Origin: Diploscapter coronatus
Lineage: Eukaryota > Nematoda > Chromadorea > Rhabditida > Rhabditidae
Reading direction: 5' to 3'
DNA: 64,000 nt
Assembly (NCBI GenBank): GCA_964036155.1
Contig: OZ038423.1
Location: 78,445,249-78,509,248 of the forward strand
A model generated the notes under the pieces. The model saw only the letters and a list, made by a program, of their open reading frames with translations. It did not search any database and was not told the DNA's origin. The translations under genes were made by a program, and so were the position numbers. Within the stretch, counting starts at the first letter, position 1; every line of letters begins with the position of its first letter. Below are positions 12,501 to 24,360 of the stretch, in pieces.

Positions 12501-15500
12501 TCATCGACTTGCGCATCATAGCGACCTTCGTCTCCATGTCGATTCTCGCCTCTGCAGTGCCCGCCACTCGGTTCATCTGCTGTCGGAGGAGGTTCTTCGA
12601 GGGCGAAAAGCGAGGCATGTTCACCGTGTCGGACTGAAAATCGCAAAATAAAGAAGTTCTCCTTCAATTCCGAAAATTTTCCTTTACGAGTGTAGCAAAA
12701 ATTCAGTTTTTTTTTGTAGTTCGATCAATTTAATTTGAATATTTATATATTTATGGGAAGAACGCATGAAGATTTTCAATTTCAACTGCATTTTTAAATT
12801 TGCTGAAAGCTGGAAATCCTACATGAACTTTCCTGATCTGCAAATCGTCCGGTTTGGCCGTGTTTTGCACCGCGATTTTCAGCATCATTTCGATGTCCAC
12901 GGAGCACTGAAAAATAGACTTTCGTAAAAAATGAAAGAAAAATCTCTTACAATGGATTCGCTTTGCGATTTGTTCGGAGAAGGTTGGGACGAGATCTCAT
13001 TGATGATTTGCGAGATGCCTTCGGGGATTCTAGAAAAAATCACTAATCAGAAAAAAATTGATTTTTAAAGATTAATCTATTTTGCGAATGTTGATCAAAT
13101 GGACGAACTTTCCAAAAATAGGGAAATTTCTCACGTGATTTTGCAGATGTTGTGAGGACTGTTGGTGGATTCCTGAAGTTGAGGACTTGTGCTGGAAGAG
13201 GGCTGATTGGGAGGCACGACTGATTTCAACGTTTTAGGATCCAGAGAGAAATCGTAGTCTGAAAATAGTCGAAATAAAATCTCAAACCTTCAAATCGAAT
13301 ATTTCTCAAAAAAATCTCGATTTGAACTAATCATAATCACTTGATTTTGTTGTCATTTTCATTAAATTCATAAATAAAATACACAAATTAGCAATTTCAA
13401 GTGGTTGCAGAATGAATTCTTACCCGAAGCAGGCAGACAGATTCGTTCTTTGTAGCAGTCGACCAGCCACTGCGCATGCAGCACTTCCAGATTCAGTTTT
13501 CTTGCCTCGCGAATCAGCTGTCTGTCCTTTTCGGTAGGTTTGTAGACCACGAGATGGGAGGCCGCATCCAACTGCACCACTCGGGTGGCTCCGGTTCTGA
13601 AAAAATAGAAATATTTGGCTCAAGATCAATGTAAAAATTGATTTTCCTTCAAAATGAGTAAATTTGTGAGATTGACAAATAGAAAGTGTGTATAACATTC
13701 TTCATTTCGAAATTATAAATACAATTCGCGTTTTACCGGTTAATAATGTGCTTCCATTGGTCCTCCTTGCTGGGATGGATTCCAGCGATGAAAATCCTGT
13801 ATCCGTCGAGGAAGTCGAAATCGCCTCTGCTCTGCGTCAGGTGGATTTCATCCGAGGGATCTGCAGTCTCAGGCCTCTGCAAGGGGGACTCTCCAACATC
13901 CAGACGACGACGCGTCATTTCTCTCAGCAAGGATTGGCTGGGTCTGAAACATTGTATGGGTTCATTCAGACAGGGGAACAGACTCCTCAAACTCGATTCG
14001 AGAAAGAATAGCACACCGTTTCGAGAGATAAAAAGACGACATACTACTTTTTCGCGCGGATCGAGTTTTGAGAAGTCAGAATAGAAAATGTTTTTATCTC
14101 GAATCAACAGCTCAAAAACCCATACAAAGTCTTGAAGAATCTCAGTCTGGTGGGAAGAAATACGAATTTCAAATTGCAAGGTTCTAAGATTGTATGATAT
14201 TTTTCAAAGAATTCCAACCTCCTATGAATAGACAATGAAGGTCTTCTTTCGCCAGACTTAGTCAGATCGTTTCGGGCGATTTCCTGAAACTCGTCATTAC
14301 TTCTCCTTACTCTTTTCAAGATCTTCTAACCTGGTGATCGATCTCAGTTTTGTCCCTGTTTCCAACCGATCCTTCCAGCGGGTGTGACGGGTGGTCTTTC
14401 AGATGCTGGAGCAGACTCTGGTTCGCAGAATCCGTTGTATTCGTTATGTTCATGACTTTGCCGCCGTGACCTGAAAATATCAAGTTCAGAAAAAAATTCT
14501 ATTTAAAAACGCACAAATCATCTCAATTCTATTCTTTTTTCTGCCATTTTTCATAAACAGTTTAAACTGTTAAATTCACGTTCATAGGAAAGACGTTTTT
14601 GTTAAATGAGTAAATAACACTTCAAACGTCCTCATGAAGTTTCATGGACTCTAGAAACTTGCCTGAGATACGACTGATCTCCCATTCCTCGGGTGTAGTG
14701 TGTGTCTCGTTTCCCACTGGAGTGCTGCATTTTCTTGAAATCGCAGTGCCAGAGGAAGAATTTCGTTGATTGGCATTTCCGGATGCAGGTGTGGGGGCGG
14801 ACTTCACTTTGAACACGTTCAGATTGGTTGTTTGTGGAAGAAAATTCTTTTCCGCTTCAGCAGCAGCCTGAGCGGCTTTCTCCTTTTCCTGCTCGCGCAC
14901 AAGGGTCGAGTTCTCTCGAATGTCACCGGGATCGTAGCCGCTGAAAAATGTCATCTTTTTGTTTATTACTTTACAAAGAAAATAATTATTTTCTTTTTTG
15001 AAAATAAAAATCTAAAGCTAAAATGTTGAAATTGGAAGCCAAAAGTTATAGAAAAGTGAAAATTGAAGAAATTACCTCTCCGTAATCAAATAGCCGCCAT
15101 CGACGCACCTGCGAATCCAGCGGGTAGTCACCGCTTTGATGTTACCCCATTGTTTTGCCTGAAATTAAATGGTTTTAGATTTTATTGGAAAAATCTCAAA
15201 TCTACCTTCCTGTACTTGTCACTGTTCGTCTTGTCCGTGATCAGGTGCGTGCAGACATTTCTGCAAAACAGCAAGATTTTAGAGAAAAGCAAAGGAAACA
15301 TTTCATCTCATACTTGGCCATTTCGGCGGTAACTTTGCCTCCATTCAACTCGACGAGACGACAGAAATCCGTCCGATCCTGACCCATCACACCGGAGATG
15401 GAGAAGATCTGCAAATAAGTAAGAACATTTCATTCATAGTTAGGCACACCGCAAATGGTTTTGCATAAGTTTATAAGTTTCTACTCTAAATAATCAAAAT

Positions 15501-17466
15501 ACGATGTAACTAAGAAATAAATAAAATCACAAAATAATTTTTGATATTGAAAGGTGCCATAAGAATCAAGCAGGAAAATAAATTTGTCTTTCCAGAAATT
15601 TTGATAGTCAATATTAAAGGTCCAAAAATAATACAAAAGCCTTACAAATCCAGTAAAGATGGGCAGTTTATAGGAATCGACAATCACTTGATCCGTCCAA
15701 GACGTTGCGTCGCTCGAGCAAGTCGACACCGCCTTCCACGCATCTCCGATCCAGCACTCAGACACAACGGGAATTTTCAGGCGCGAAGATTCCTGCAAAT
15801 AAATTCCAAATCTTATTTTTTAAAACAAAACTATTCCAAAGTGCGAAACATTCTTTTTTATTCTTCTCTCCAATAATTCCCTCCATACCTCGAGAAAGAG
15901 ATCTGCGGTCGCGAGATTTTTTCTCTGGGAAATCAAAAAGGATTTTTTTCTAAATAATTTTTTCGAACTATCAAATATTCAAAATTCTTACAATATATTT
16001 CTGAGAAGAAGTATCACATTTAGCAGCGACGAGATGCGTTGTGAAAGACATCAAATGAGGGGTCACGGTGCCTCCCATCCATAAGACCAACTGACGAAGG
16101 ATCTCCTGGAAAAAGAATAAGTTGGGAATAAAATTCATTTCTTGAAAATTCGGCACTCAACCACAAAATAGGATAGCCATTTCAAAAATGTTGAAGTTTT
16201 TGATATGTTTCTAGAGAATCACTCACTTTTTGAGAAGAGGAAAATCCCGTAAAAGTGATGAAAGTCGAGCTGAAGTGGGAGGAGAAAATGGGATGATTCC
16301 GCTTGGGCAGGGGCTTGCGTTTCGACAAACATTCCGCCACGATAGGCACTCCGACTATTCTGGAAAAAAACATTCGTTTTAATTCGAAAATTTTAGGCCT
16401 ATTGGACAGGAATCTTATAAGTTCTTTCGTCTTTACAAATTTATTTTCTTTCAAAATTAAAAAAAATCAGACTTCTCCAATTGTGGGCCGCTATTCGACT
16501 CAGAGGAAAACTATCTTTCCGAGAGATAGCAAAGAAGACATGCTCTTTTCCTTCTCAATATGACACACTATCTCGTTCTGCAGGGAGGGTTGCAGATCAC
16601 GTTTTGGGAAGTCTAATCGAAAGTTTCCGAAAAACATCAAATTTGCATTTTACCTAATATTATTGGCAATGAGTCGATTGAATGTCGTTCCCCTGAAGGC
16701 GGGCAGCAGGTAGAAGTCCTTGTGACCTTTAGACACGTCCACTGCAGTCTCTCGGGCCCATCGAGGGTCCACGCCGGCCTTGTCGAGTTCCTGGATTTTC
16801 AATTTTGTTTAAATTACATTTCATGAAATCCAAATTAAACTCGAAAAGAGAACTGGATGATTTCCAGGAAAAACGTTATAATTTCGACTCACGAAATACA
16901 GTGAGTCCAATTCAGTAGCCTCTTCTTTGGTCGGGCCGTTTTCAGCGACGGGAATCTTCAGACAATACAGTTTCGGCTCGTCTTCCTGGAAAATATTGAA
17001 TTTGTAAAATGCATATTATATAGCTTCTTATAAAATTCGTCTTCTTCTATCTACCATTATGTTTTCGAAGTTCTTGAACTTTCAGAAGAAAAATAATCCT
17101 TCTGAGTCTTGAAACATTCGCCAATTAATTTCAATTCATCAACACGGTAATTTTGAAACCATGAGACACGAGGTATTGAGAAATAGTATGGAAAAAGAAG
17201 ATCTAACATCTCATACCCTACCTTAACCTTCGATACGATTTCACCTATGTCTCGTGATTTCCAAATAGTCCACAAACAATTGGTGCGGGTTTTTATCTTT
17301 AATTCAGTGGTGAAATTCAAAGAAGATTTTTATAATTTACCTGAGTGGACATGGCAGACCAACTGGGGTCGGAATTCTCCTGCTGCAGGGACTCGCATCG
17401 AAGCTGCGACAGCTGCCTCCCCGAGAGAGCTGACTTGTGTAGAGCACGCGGCTTGCTGCTGTCCAT
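9558..17466 (-). CDS. TOPBP1-like multi-BRCT DNA replication/damage checkpoint protein
   Basis: Scaffold of replication initiation and ATR checkpoint signalling, nuclear. Exons 5'-3': 17466-17341, 16985-16893, 16790-16654, 16359-16227, 16105-15992, 15924-15889, 15792-15646, 15408-15314, 15260-15206, 15158-15076, 14940-14663, 14470-14331, 14283-14219, 13943-13737, 13596-13424, 13258-13135, 13029-12951, 12906-12829, 12633-12400, 12308-12203, 11734-11658, 11527-11383, 11130-10929, 10747-10447, 10174-10029, 9911-9794, 9614-9558; 1182 aa in frame. Residues ~43-160 resemble the TOPBP1 BRCT0 region. BRCT1 (~155-235, MGGTV, THLVA, WIGDAW) and BRCT2 (~255-345, NGGKV, THLI, TTRWI) follow. A further BRCT lies at ~545-630 (HAQWLVDCY, CLP). 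A coiled coil (~720-835) and a long Ser/Thr/Lys-rich tail follow. I see no C-terminal BRCT pair. Includes a 36-nt exon and a GC-AG intron. Confidence 0.85.
11808..11905. repeat. Hairpin MITE, divergent member of the CTCGA/TTTTCGAGA family
   Basis: Imperfect inverted repeat: left arm contains GTGTCTTTTCGAGAAA, right arm CTCTCGAAAAGACTATTTCG. It lies in the longest intron of the TOPBP1-like gene (11735-12202). Confidence 0.55.
13981..14078. repeat. Hairpin MITE, CTCGA family, in an intron of the TOPBP1-like gene
   Basis: Starts CTCAAACTCGATTCGAGAAA, contains ATAGCACACC, ends GATCGAGTTTTGAGAAGTC. The outer parts are inverted copies of each other and match the copies at 31257 and 39066. Confidence 0.6.
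14661..14662 (-). promoter_or_regulatory. GC splice donor (GC-AG intron) in the TOPBP1-like gene
   Basis: The minus-strand exon ends TCAG and the intron starts GCAAGTTT. It leaves one base (phase 1). The next exon at 14470 begins GT, which completes a Gly codon and keeps the frame. The nearby GT sites are in the wrong phase or follow a stop. Confidence 0.65.
16470..16613. repeat. Hairpin MITE, CTCGA family, in an intron of the TOPBP1-like gene
   Basis: Begins GACTTCTCCAA and ends GGGAAGTC. Its core GAAGACATGCTCTTTTCC and CTCAATATGACACACTAT matches the copies at 31257-31373 and 39066-39188. Confidence 0.6.
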
Positions 17467-17899
17467 TAATGATTTCTGAACATCGAAACTATAATTAAAA
17501 AACAACAACGACAACAAAAACCAGGAAAAATTTACGAAAATGAAAATCGATAAATTCAAACCGAAATTCTTCCCGCAACAACGCTGTAAAAGATGCGGGA
17601 GAATGATTGCAGAGTATCAGAAAGGAGAAAATCAAAAATGGAGGAGAGAGAATGCCAAACTTTATCAAAAAATAAAAGATGCGAATTGAATAAGACGCGG
17701 TCCCGCTAATTTTGAGAAATATCAAAGAAGAGACCGGACCAAACATTTCGATTTTTCAACAATGAGGCAGGTCCCACAAATCATATGCCATTCGATAGAG
17801 CATGAAAAAATACCAAGTGACCCAAAGATCCATTTGTCAAATTTTTTATTCTTCTCATTCAGCTTTCAATTCTCGTCTTCTATTCATGATCATTTTTTC

Positions 17900-18048
17900 T
17901 TATTCTTCCTCGTTTATTTGTACATTCTCGATACGCAATCTTAGCTGATATGTCGCCTAAATAGGGTTACTTCCACTTCTAAATCATTATATTAAGAAGG
18001 AAAAGTGTTTACTTTTTCAATATTCATTTCCCTCAAATTGTCATATTC
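17900..18048 (+). repeat. Left boundary inverted repeat of the accessory block
   Basis: From about 17929 to 18048 the sequence is the reverse complement of 28535-28655 at high identity (for example GAAGGAAAAGTGTTTAC here, GTAAACACTTTTCCTTC there). Weaker similarity extends outward to about 17900. No ORF lies in it. It separates the 5' end of the TOPBP1-like gene from the kelch/Hsp70 block. Confidence 0.8.
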
Positions 18049-18049
18049 T

Positions 18050-18094
18050 GATTTAAGTTAAAGTTCGATATTTTTCGAACTCCAGACAGCCCTG
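18050..18094 (+). repeat. Truncated hAT-like MITE (right half)
   Basis: Only the half AAAGTTCGATATTTTTCGAA to CAGACAGCCCTG is present. It is followed at once by CTTTTAAT, the same octamer that precedes the full copy at 20340. Confidence 0.6.
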
Positions 18095-18482
18095 CTTTTA
18101 ATGTTTATTAAAATGAAAACTTCTTACTCTCTCATCCTTTTGGATATGTTGCATTTGAATGCGGGATGACATTTTGGATGGCATTAAAAATTAAGCAGAT
18201 TATTGTTCAACCAATTAAAATTCCTCCATTTATTTATTTCGAATTCCTAATCATTTGTCAAAATTATTAATTTTATGATAAGATTTTTTCTCGCAAAATA
18301 TTCTATATCACTATCCTTTTATCAATTCTCATTCAATGTAAAGGCTTGCTAGGCCACCGTATTACATTTGTAGGACTTTCTCAATATTTCTCATACTGAC
18401 TAATATTAGCTCGCTTTACAGCACACGAAGAAGGGCGTTGATAGGCATTGATTGAATTCGAAGTCAATCAAATTTAGTCAAA

Positions 18483-20186
18483 ATGAGTGGTAAAATTATG
18501 TCAACTTCTACAAATCCTATTTCCAAAAACGTAAGTTGAAATTCAAATTAAATTTCTTCTAATGAATTATTTTCTTCTAGATAATATCTTATCAGAAACT
18601 TTAGCAACTACCATCATTCACTGAAAAGTTAAATGTTTCACAGAAGAATCTCATCAAAAATCTATGGAAGGCGGATGATTTATCTATTGCCGATAAAATC
18701 GACAGCGTTGATATGATTTCGGACAAAATGCCATTAGAAGCAAGAAGGGAGTATAGAAAATGGCGATTTCTCATGGACCGAAAACGAGTAAGTTATAAAG
18801 AAAGATATAAATGTTTCAGCAAAATTTAAGATGCCCGCTTTCTACTACCAACAAAATGAGCAAGTACAGAAAACTATCAGGGCAGTATTCGAGAGATATA
18901 CTGATCTTGGTATGCTTAATTAAAAAAAAATTTCTTATAGTTGAAAGCATTTTTCAGAGGAGTTTGCGTCGATTATGAATAGCATTAGATCATCGTTAAA
19001 TCGACCGGAATTCTATGATCGTTGGTTGAAGTATGAATTGATAGAAATTAATTTACTCTATCGTAAGTGACCAATATTTATTAAAATACAATGAAAAGGT
19101 ATTATTATTATTAGTCATTTAGTTCAATATAAGAATGATAATGGTAGTTATGAAGGAAGAATTTGTCTGTTTGATTTGCAGAATTATTCTGTCGAAAATA
19201 TCGCAAAGTTTAATGTAGAGTATTATACCTATCAAGTAGCAACTGCACAGAATAAAGTAAATTCTTATGTTCGTTATTTTGAATAATTTCTTAAGCTTCA
19301 GATTTTTGGAATTATCAATTATAAAGAGTCATTTGAAATATATGACTTGAATACTCGACAAATTTCAAGAGGTCTTATCAACAAACTCATGAATGATCGA
19401 TTCAAAGAATTTTACAGGCCCAGATCTTTATGAACTGCGTTCTCATGCATCTGTGGCTTATTTCAAAGACAAATTGTATTATTTGGGTGGATGGATTTCT
19501 GAAGAAGAGAAATATACAAGTCGAGTTGATGTGAGAAGATTGAATGAAAGTCCATGAAGTAATTTATCCAGGTGTTAAAAAATGGAAAATGGCAAACAGG
19601 ACCTGCTTTTCCTCTTCCAATTTATTGGGCTGAAACAATAGCATCCGATGAAATTTTATACGGTCACATTATAGCATATTCATTATTGTAATTATGGATA
19701 TTCAGTCATTGATAGTCGTGAAAGTAGAAAGATATATCGATTATCAGACGATGAACGGAAATGGATTGAAATGGGACAGATTCCAGAAATACGAATTTCT
19801 TTCGGAGTTGCATCGCTAAATGGTAGAATTTATATAACTGGAGGACAGGGGTCGTTAATTTTATATGATAAATAATGTATCATTATATATTTAGTGGTGG
19901 AATATTAAAATCCTGTCTGTGTTTCGACCCCTTAGCTCCAGTTGATAGTCGAATTTCTCGAATCGCTGATATGAATTATGCAAGATGGCTTCATTCTTTC
20001 ATTGTCGCTAACGGGAAACTGTATGCAATCGGAGGGTGAGTTGATATTTTGCATAGCTGTATACGAAATGTTCGTTAATTTCGATTTCATAGATTTTCTC
20101 CTGGAATGATTTTTTGCAATTCGATCGAGGAATACGATCCACAAGCGAATAAATGGCGAGAAGTCGGAGAAATTAACATAAAATAA
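18483..20186 (+). CDS. Kelch-repeat protein without BTB domain
   Basis: Eleven exons: 18483-18530, 18605-18787, 18831-18909, 18958-19062, 19123-19256, 19302-19371, 19418-19530, 19572-19662, 19706-19850, 19895-20035, 20093-20186. Phases agree throughout, giving 400 aa. Residues 1-~138 are a charged, mostly helical N-terminus; I see no clear BTB fold, and it could be a diverged BACK-like region. Residues ~139-400 carry about five kelch blades (LYYLGG, IYITGG, LYAIGG followed by EEYDPQANKW). Kelch propellers usually bind proteins; the partner is unknown. Exon 5-11 structure and sequence are repeated in the kelch half of the Hsp70 fusion at 26631-27709. The acceptor of exon 3 is AAG rather than CAG. 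The gene is single-strand isolated, inside the inverted-repeat block. Confidence 0.82.
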
Positions 20187-20339
20187 GCTTGATTATAATA
20201 ATCTCCGATCTCATATAGAAATTTTATTCAATAAATGTGAAATAACAATTTCATTTCAATGCACATGATACAGACAACTCTCGAAGATATCCAAAAGTGA
20301 TGAGGGATAATTGTAACTGAAATAAATATTCCTTTTAAT
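20187..20339 (+). repeat. Kelch 3' tail unit, copy 1
   Basis: Sequence after the kelch stop, including AATAAA at 20230-20235 (likely polyadenylation signal). It recurs almost unchanged at 23041-23210 and at 27710-27846 plus 28172-28195, so the duplicated unit reached past the gene. Confidence 0.75.
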
Positions 20340-20421
20340 CAGGGTTGTACGAACTGAACTTCGAACTGTCTGGAAGTTCAGTTCAGTTCAAGTTCGATTT
20401 TTCGAACTTCAGACAGCCCTG
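20340..20421 (+). repeat. hAT-like palindromic MITE, full copy 1
   Basis: Begins CAGGGTTGTACG and ends CAGACAGCCCTG, with CAGGG/CCCTG termini. The interior consists of mutually complementary GAACTGAACTTC-type arms. Left flank is CTTTTAAT, but the right flank does not repeat it. Confidence 0.65.
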
Positions 20422-21985
20422 ATCCTGTCATTTACTCTCCATTACTTACGATAACGCCATTACCAGAAAATTAAATTGTTTTAAATGTGGTCGAATAAAT
20501 TCAAGAAAAACAATAAATAATTGATAGCATATCGAAGATTGAGCAACTTATGTTAACACATCATTTCTTATTTATTTTACTTGTAAACTATGTACCATTT
20601 CGGTGTTCTTATCAACGAATAGCATGTCATAGTTTTCGATAAGAATAACGAAATATACTTATTAGGAACTCATTCTGTCATAGCTTAGATTATTGCATCT
20701 CAATTAGTTGTCAACTCTATAGTTATTAAGAGAAATGTCTTCAATTTGTAAGGATTATTGTGAGTGACTACTCTAGTTGACATAACTTTCTTGATCAAAT
20801 ACAACTGATGAAACAGAAATCTTGCTAAAGCTTGATTACTTGAAACCAACTAAATCACACGAATCTTCGATGTAAAGAAATCAAGGCATTATTTCAAGTG
20901 GAAAATCGAGAATTAGAAATATACAGAGTACAACAAATGTTCTTCCTCACAGCGGATTGAAGGACGTGGTTCGCGGGCTTTTGTGTCTGAGTCATACTAT
21001 TTTCCAAAAAGCCCGGGAACTATGAACTAAGCCTTATAAAGTAAGATCCAAAGGTTCGTAAGCATTCTCATCATAAAATCCACAATTTGTAGTCTGTCTC
21101 TTTTCAATTATGATTAGCTCAACCACATATGCATCTCATAGTTAGATTTCTACTATCACACCATTTCTTCTTTTCTGACAAGTTGACCTTCAACAATTTT
21201 CTACATATTTTGTCTGATATTATATGGTGTCACAATATGAAATCAATGAAACTCTTATTGAGAATACCAATGCATTGTTTTATCGTTATCAAATGGCTGA
21301 AGCAGAAGAGGAGTCGTATTCCGTTCCATTCTTTGTCGCGTTCTCGATTGCACTCAGCTGAAATCAAAGAGTTTCACTCACTCGCTTTTCAGAGATAAAA
21401 ATTATAGATAGACGGTAGTAAAGTGGTAAAGTCAAAGTTATATTCGAAATTAACCAATCTCAGGTTAGAATATTTGGGAAATGGGTCATTTTATTATAAA
21501 TCATGATACCAATAAAAGCTATGAAATTGATGGGTAAGATCAGAAATATTAGCAGTGCAAATAAACTAGTGTTGATCGGTAAAATAGTCATTTTCGCACT
21601 GTACTGGACACATTCCAGAATTAAATAAAAACAACATACGACTGTGCAGCCTTGTGGTTGTAGGAGCTGAGCGTCTTGGACTGCAAATAGCAGGAGTTGT
21701 ATTCGATGTCAGCTGGTTGTCTGTCTGGAAGGAATTGTCGTCCAGAGCCTGTATGACTGTACGAACTATCGTTTCACGACGCTAAATAAAATAGCTTAAA
21801 TAATAGATAATCAAGGAATCTAATTGAGTGGCATTTTACATCGGCACACAATTAATCAGTGCCAGTCTGAATATAAATATCAGTTTCATCATTTCACGAG
21901 CTCTCTGCTATTTGACATTGGAATGAACTTCGTTGTGTAGAGTATAAGATACTTCTGTTCAAATTATGATTTGTTAAATAAAAAC
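20422..21985. other. No convincing gene; possible exon remnant
   Basis: Mostly AT-rich with stops in all frames. On the minus strand 21655-21770 there is an exon-like open stretch containing SGRQFLP, DIEYNSCY and SSYNHKAAQSY. It is interrupted by a TGA just inside a good acceptor at about 21783, so it reads as a decayed exon of the neighbouring broken gene. Confidence 0.4.
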
Positions 21986-22991
21986 TTACAACAATGGTGA
22001 GTTACTCAACGCGCTTTGAGACGACATTCGAATTCGCCCTGAAAATTTATAATAAAATTCAAAGTGATTTAGAAGAATTTTATAAAATGATAGGAATAGC
22101 ACATTTTTCAACGAGCTATTTCAAATTTCCTTACCTGAACAGCAGTTTTTAGCCTGACAGCCTCCTCTTTTTCCATTCTCGAATCCAGAATATTCCTCTT
22201 CTTCTTTCTTTTGCCTGAAAAATCTTTGATCAATATTTATTAGAACAAAATACTTTGGCTCATATCTGAATGGTTCACGAGTTTCTCCATTTTGTCGCTG
22301 ACTTCGTGAGTACAGACTCTCTTGACGTTGCTGAAATGACAGAATAAATCAAATCTTCACCTACAAATAGGAAAAATCTATCCAACATTTCTTACCGTTT
22401 TGAGCGCATCTGCCTGTTGGCTGACCTTCTCGGGAATTCTGCAGAAATCGCAGTTCTTTAAGCACTTCTTCAGGTCGGATTCATTGAAGAACGAGGCCAG
22501 CATTGTGTCTGCATTCGGCCTAAAAATAACGATTATTTGAATGCTTGAAAATACATTCCTGCAAATTAGAATTAAAAAACGGAAATTGAAATAGTGTATA
22601 GGAGTATTCAATTTTGACAGCATTGGACAAAAAACTAAACTTCGCTAATTAAAAATCGCATCCATACCTTTTCACAGTACTCGAGCATTTTCTCGAACCC
22701 AGTCTGCAGATCCTTAATCTGAATATCTTTCGCGTCGTCACTCAACCCCTTCTTGGTCTGAAAACAATTCATCTTTTCTTTGGAAAGTACAAATTCTCGT
22801 GTGTAAAAGTTCAGCATATTTTCCTTCTAAATTTACCAGATTGACAGAGTAATAAATGCATTTTCAATTAAAAAAGAACGAAAGAAACTTCGAATATTCA
22901 AAATAATCACCTTGATCCTGTTTGAGTCCCCCTGAAGCAGTGTTCCATGAACTGTCTCTCCGCATTGGAGTCGTAGATTCTGCAGTAACTT
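21986..22991 (-). pseudogene. Unidentified, probably degenerated minus-strand gene remnant
   Basis: Exon-like segments with good splice signals: 22991-22911, 22757-22668, 22519-22396, 22330-22254, 22214-22135, 22038-21986. The last four join in frame from a Met at 22503 to a TAA at 21986 (105 aa, with a Cys-containing stretch CLKNCDFC and a KKKRN/EEEE-rich part). The second segment ends in phase 0, but the third is open only in another phase, so the full set does not form one frame. Upstream, the gene stops exactly where a stray kelch 3' fragment begins (~23000), suggesting it was cut by that duplication. Family not recognised. Confidence 0.4.
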
Positions 22992-22998
22992 CTGTGAT

Positions 22999-23210
22999 TT
23001 CATTGAAGAATACGATCCACAAACGAACAAATGGCGAATAGTCGGAGAAATTAACATAAAATAAAGCTTGATTATAATAATCTCAGATTTCATATAGAAA
23101 TTTTCTTCAATAAAATGTGAAATAATAATTTAATATGAATGCACATGATACAGACAGCTCTCGAAAACATCCAAAAGTAACGAGGGATAAATTGTAACTC
23201 AAATAAATAT
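22999..23210 (+). pseudogene. Orphan 3' fragment of a kelch gene
   Basis: From ATTGAAGAATACGATCCACA onward this matches the last kelch exon (about 20118-20186 and 27652-27709) and then the 3' tail unit. There are no upstream kelch exons and no MITE. The copy encodes only the final EEYDPQTNKW-type blade edge and ends in the usual TAA region. Confidence 0.75.
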
Positions 23211-24360
23211 TATCTAAAATATTTTATTTAGAAAATTTCGTAACCAAATCCAATATTTATTTTATAGTAATTTCAAAGTATTTTTTTTCAAAATATATAG
23301 CGGAAATAGTTAATTGATTTCTTGTGAACAGTTACTGTTGACACTCCGCATTCAGTTTGATTACACACCCCCGAGTGCATTTTTACTCGGCATGTTATAC
23401 ATAATTTTGAAGCCCTTATATAGGGGCACAATCCTATTGTTTTAGTTTTCTGAAATTCGATCAAAAAAGTTGGTTTTTGGGTGAAAAACTGTCGAAAAAA
23501 TGACGAAAAAATCGATTTTATGCTAATTTCGATCATTTTTGAAGTCAAAATTTTCTGAAACAATTTTTTGTTGAAATCTCCATAGCCGATTTGTATAATT
23601 GGTATGGAAATTTTTAATGAAAATTGTATTTAAAAAAAGTATGTATACATTCTTATATAGTAGAGGTAATCATCATACTTTTTCTTACTCCCCTTGAAGC
23701 TATAGCGTTGGACACACATACAGACAAACACTCATGAAATTACTAAAGAAATGATACTAGGTACTTTCGAGTGGAACCTCCCTGGAGTTTCAGAAATCCT
23801 TTTTTCGAAATTTCGTTAATAGCTACTTTTCGAATGATTCCAGAACAGTTCTAGACTGTTTTTATAGCGTTTTAACGGTGCAAATCGTTCGTCCATATGC
23901 TCATTTGAACATTTGTAGAAGAAAATTTTTCGCGATATTGCCTAATTAACGCAATAATTAACGAAGAACAAAAATTGGACCAATTTTTGCTTCAAAGTGA
24001 GCAGAGCTTGCGGGCCCTAAATTTAAGGTTCTCTCATAGCCATAAAAATCGACAATAAAATGCTATTTGCTTTTAAATAAGTTGGAAGAAGATGCTAGGA
24101 CTATCGCACACTTGTGTGTTTGGAACATGACTTGTCTTATCATCTATTTGAAATATCATGAAGGTAGACCGTGAAATACCGTAAATTATACAATTTTGTC
24201 GTTCCTTATGTTATCTGCATAAAATTCGAATGTTTCAAGTGCGAAATTGTGTCGTTATTTCATTTTTATCGTTCAAGTATCGCTTTACCATTGACAATTT
24301 TATTAAAAATTTCCTTAGTCTTGCCCGTATTAGCAAATATCTGGCAAACGTTTAGTTGAG
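23211..24360. other. No gene seen
   Basis: AT-rich DNA without credible exons. A stretch near 23702-23740 has the alternating ACACACATACAGACAAACAC composition. Nothing else is interpretable. Confidence 0.5.

Noticed and set aside
21129..21398. Plus-strand ORF of 89 codons
   Set aside because: Low-complexity hydrophobic translation, no splice partner, no family resemblance.
23702..23740. Microsatellite or regulatory CA-type repeat
   Set aside because: Too short and irregular to call; similar text near 28800 is probably compositional.
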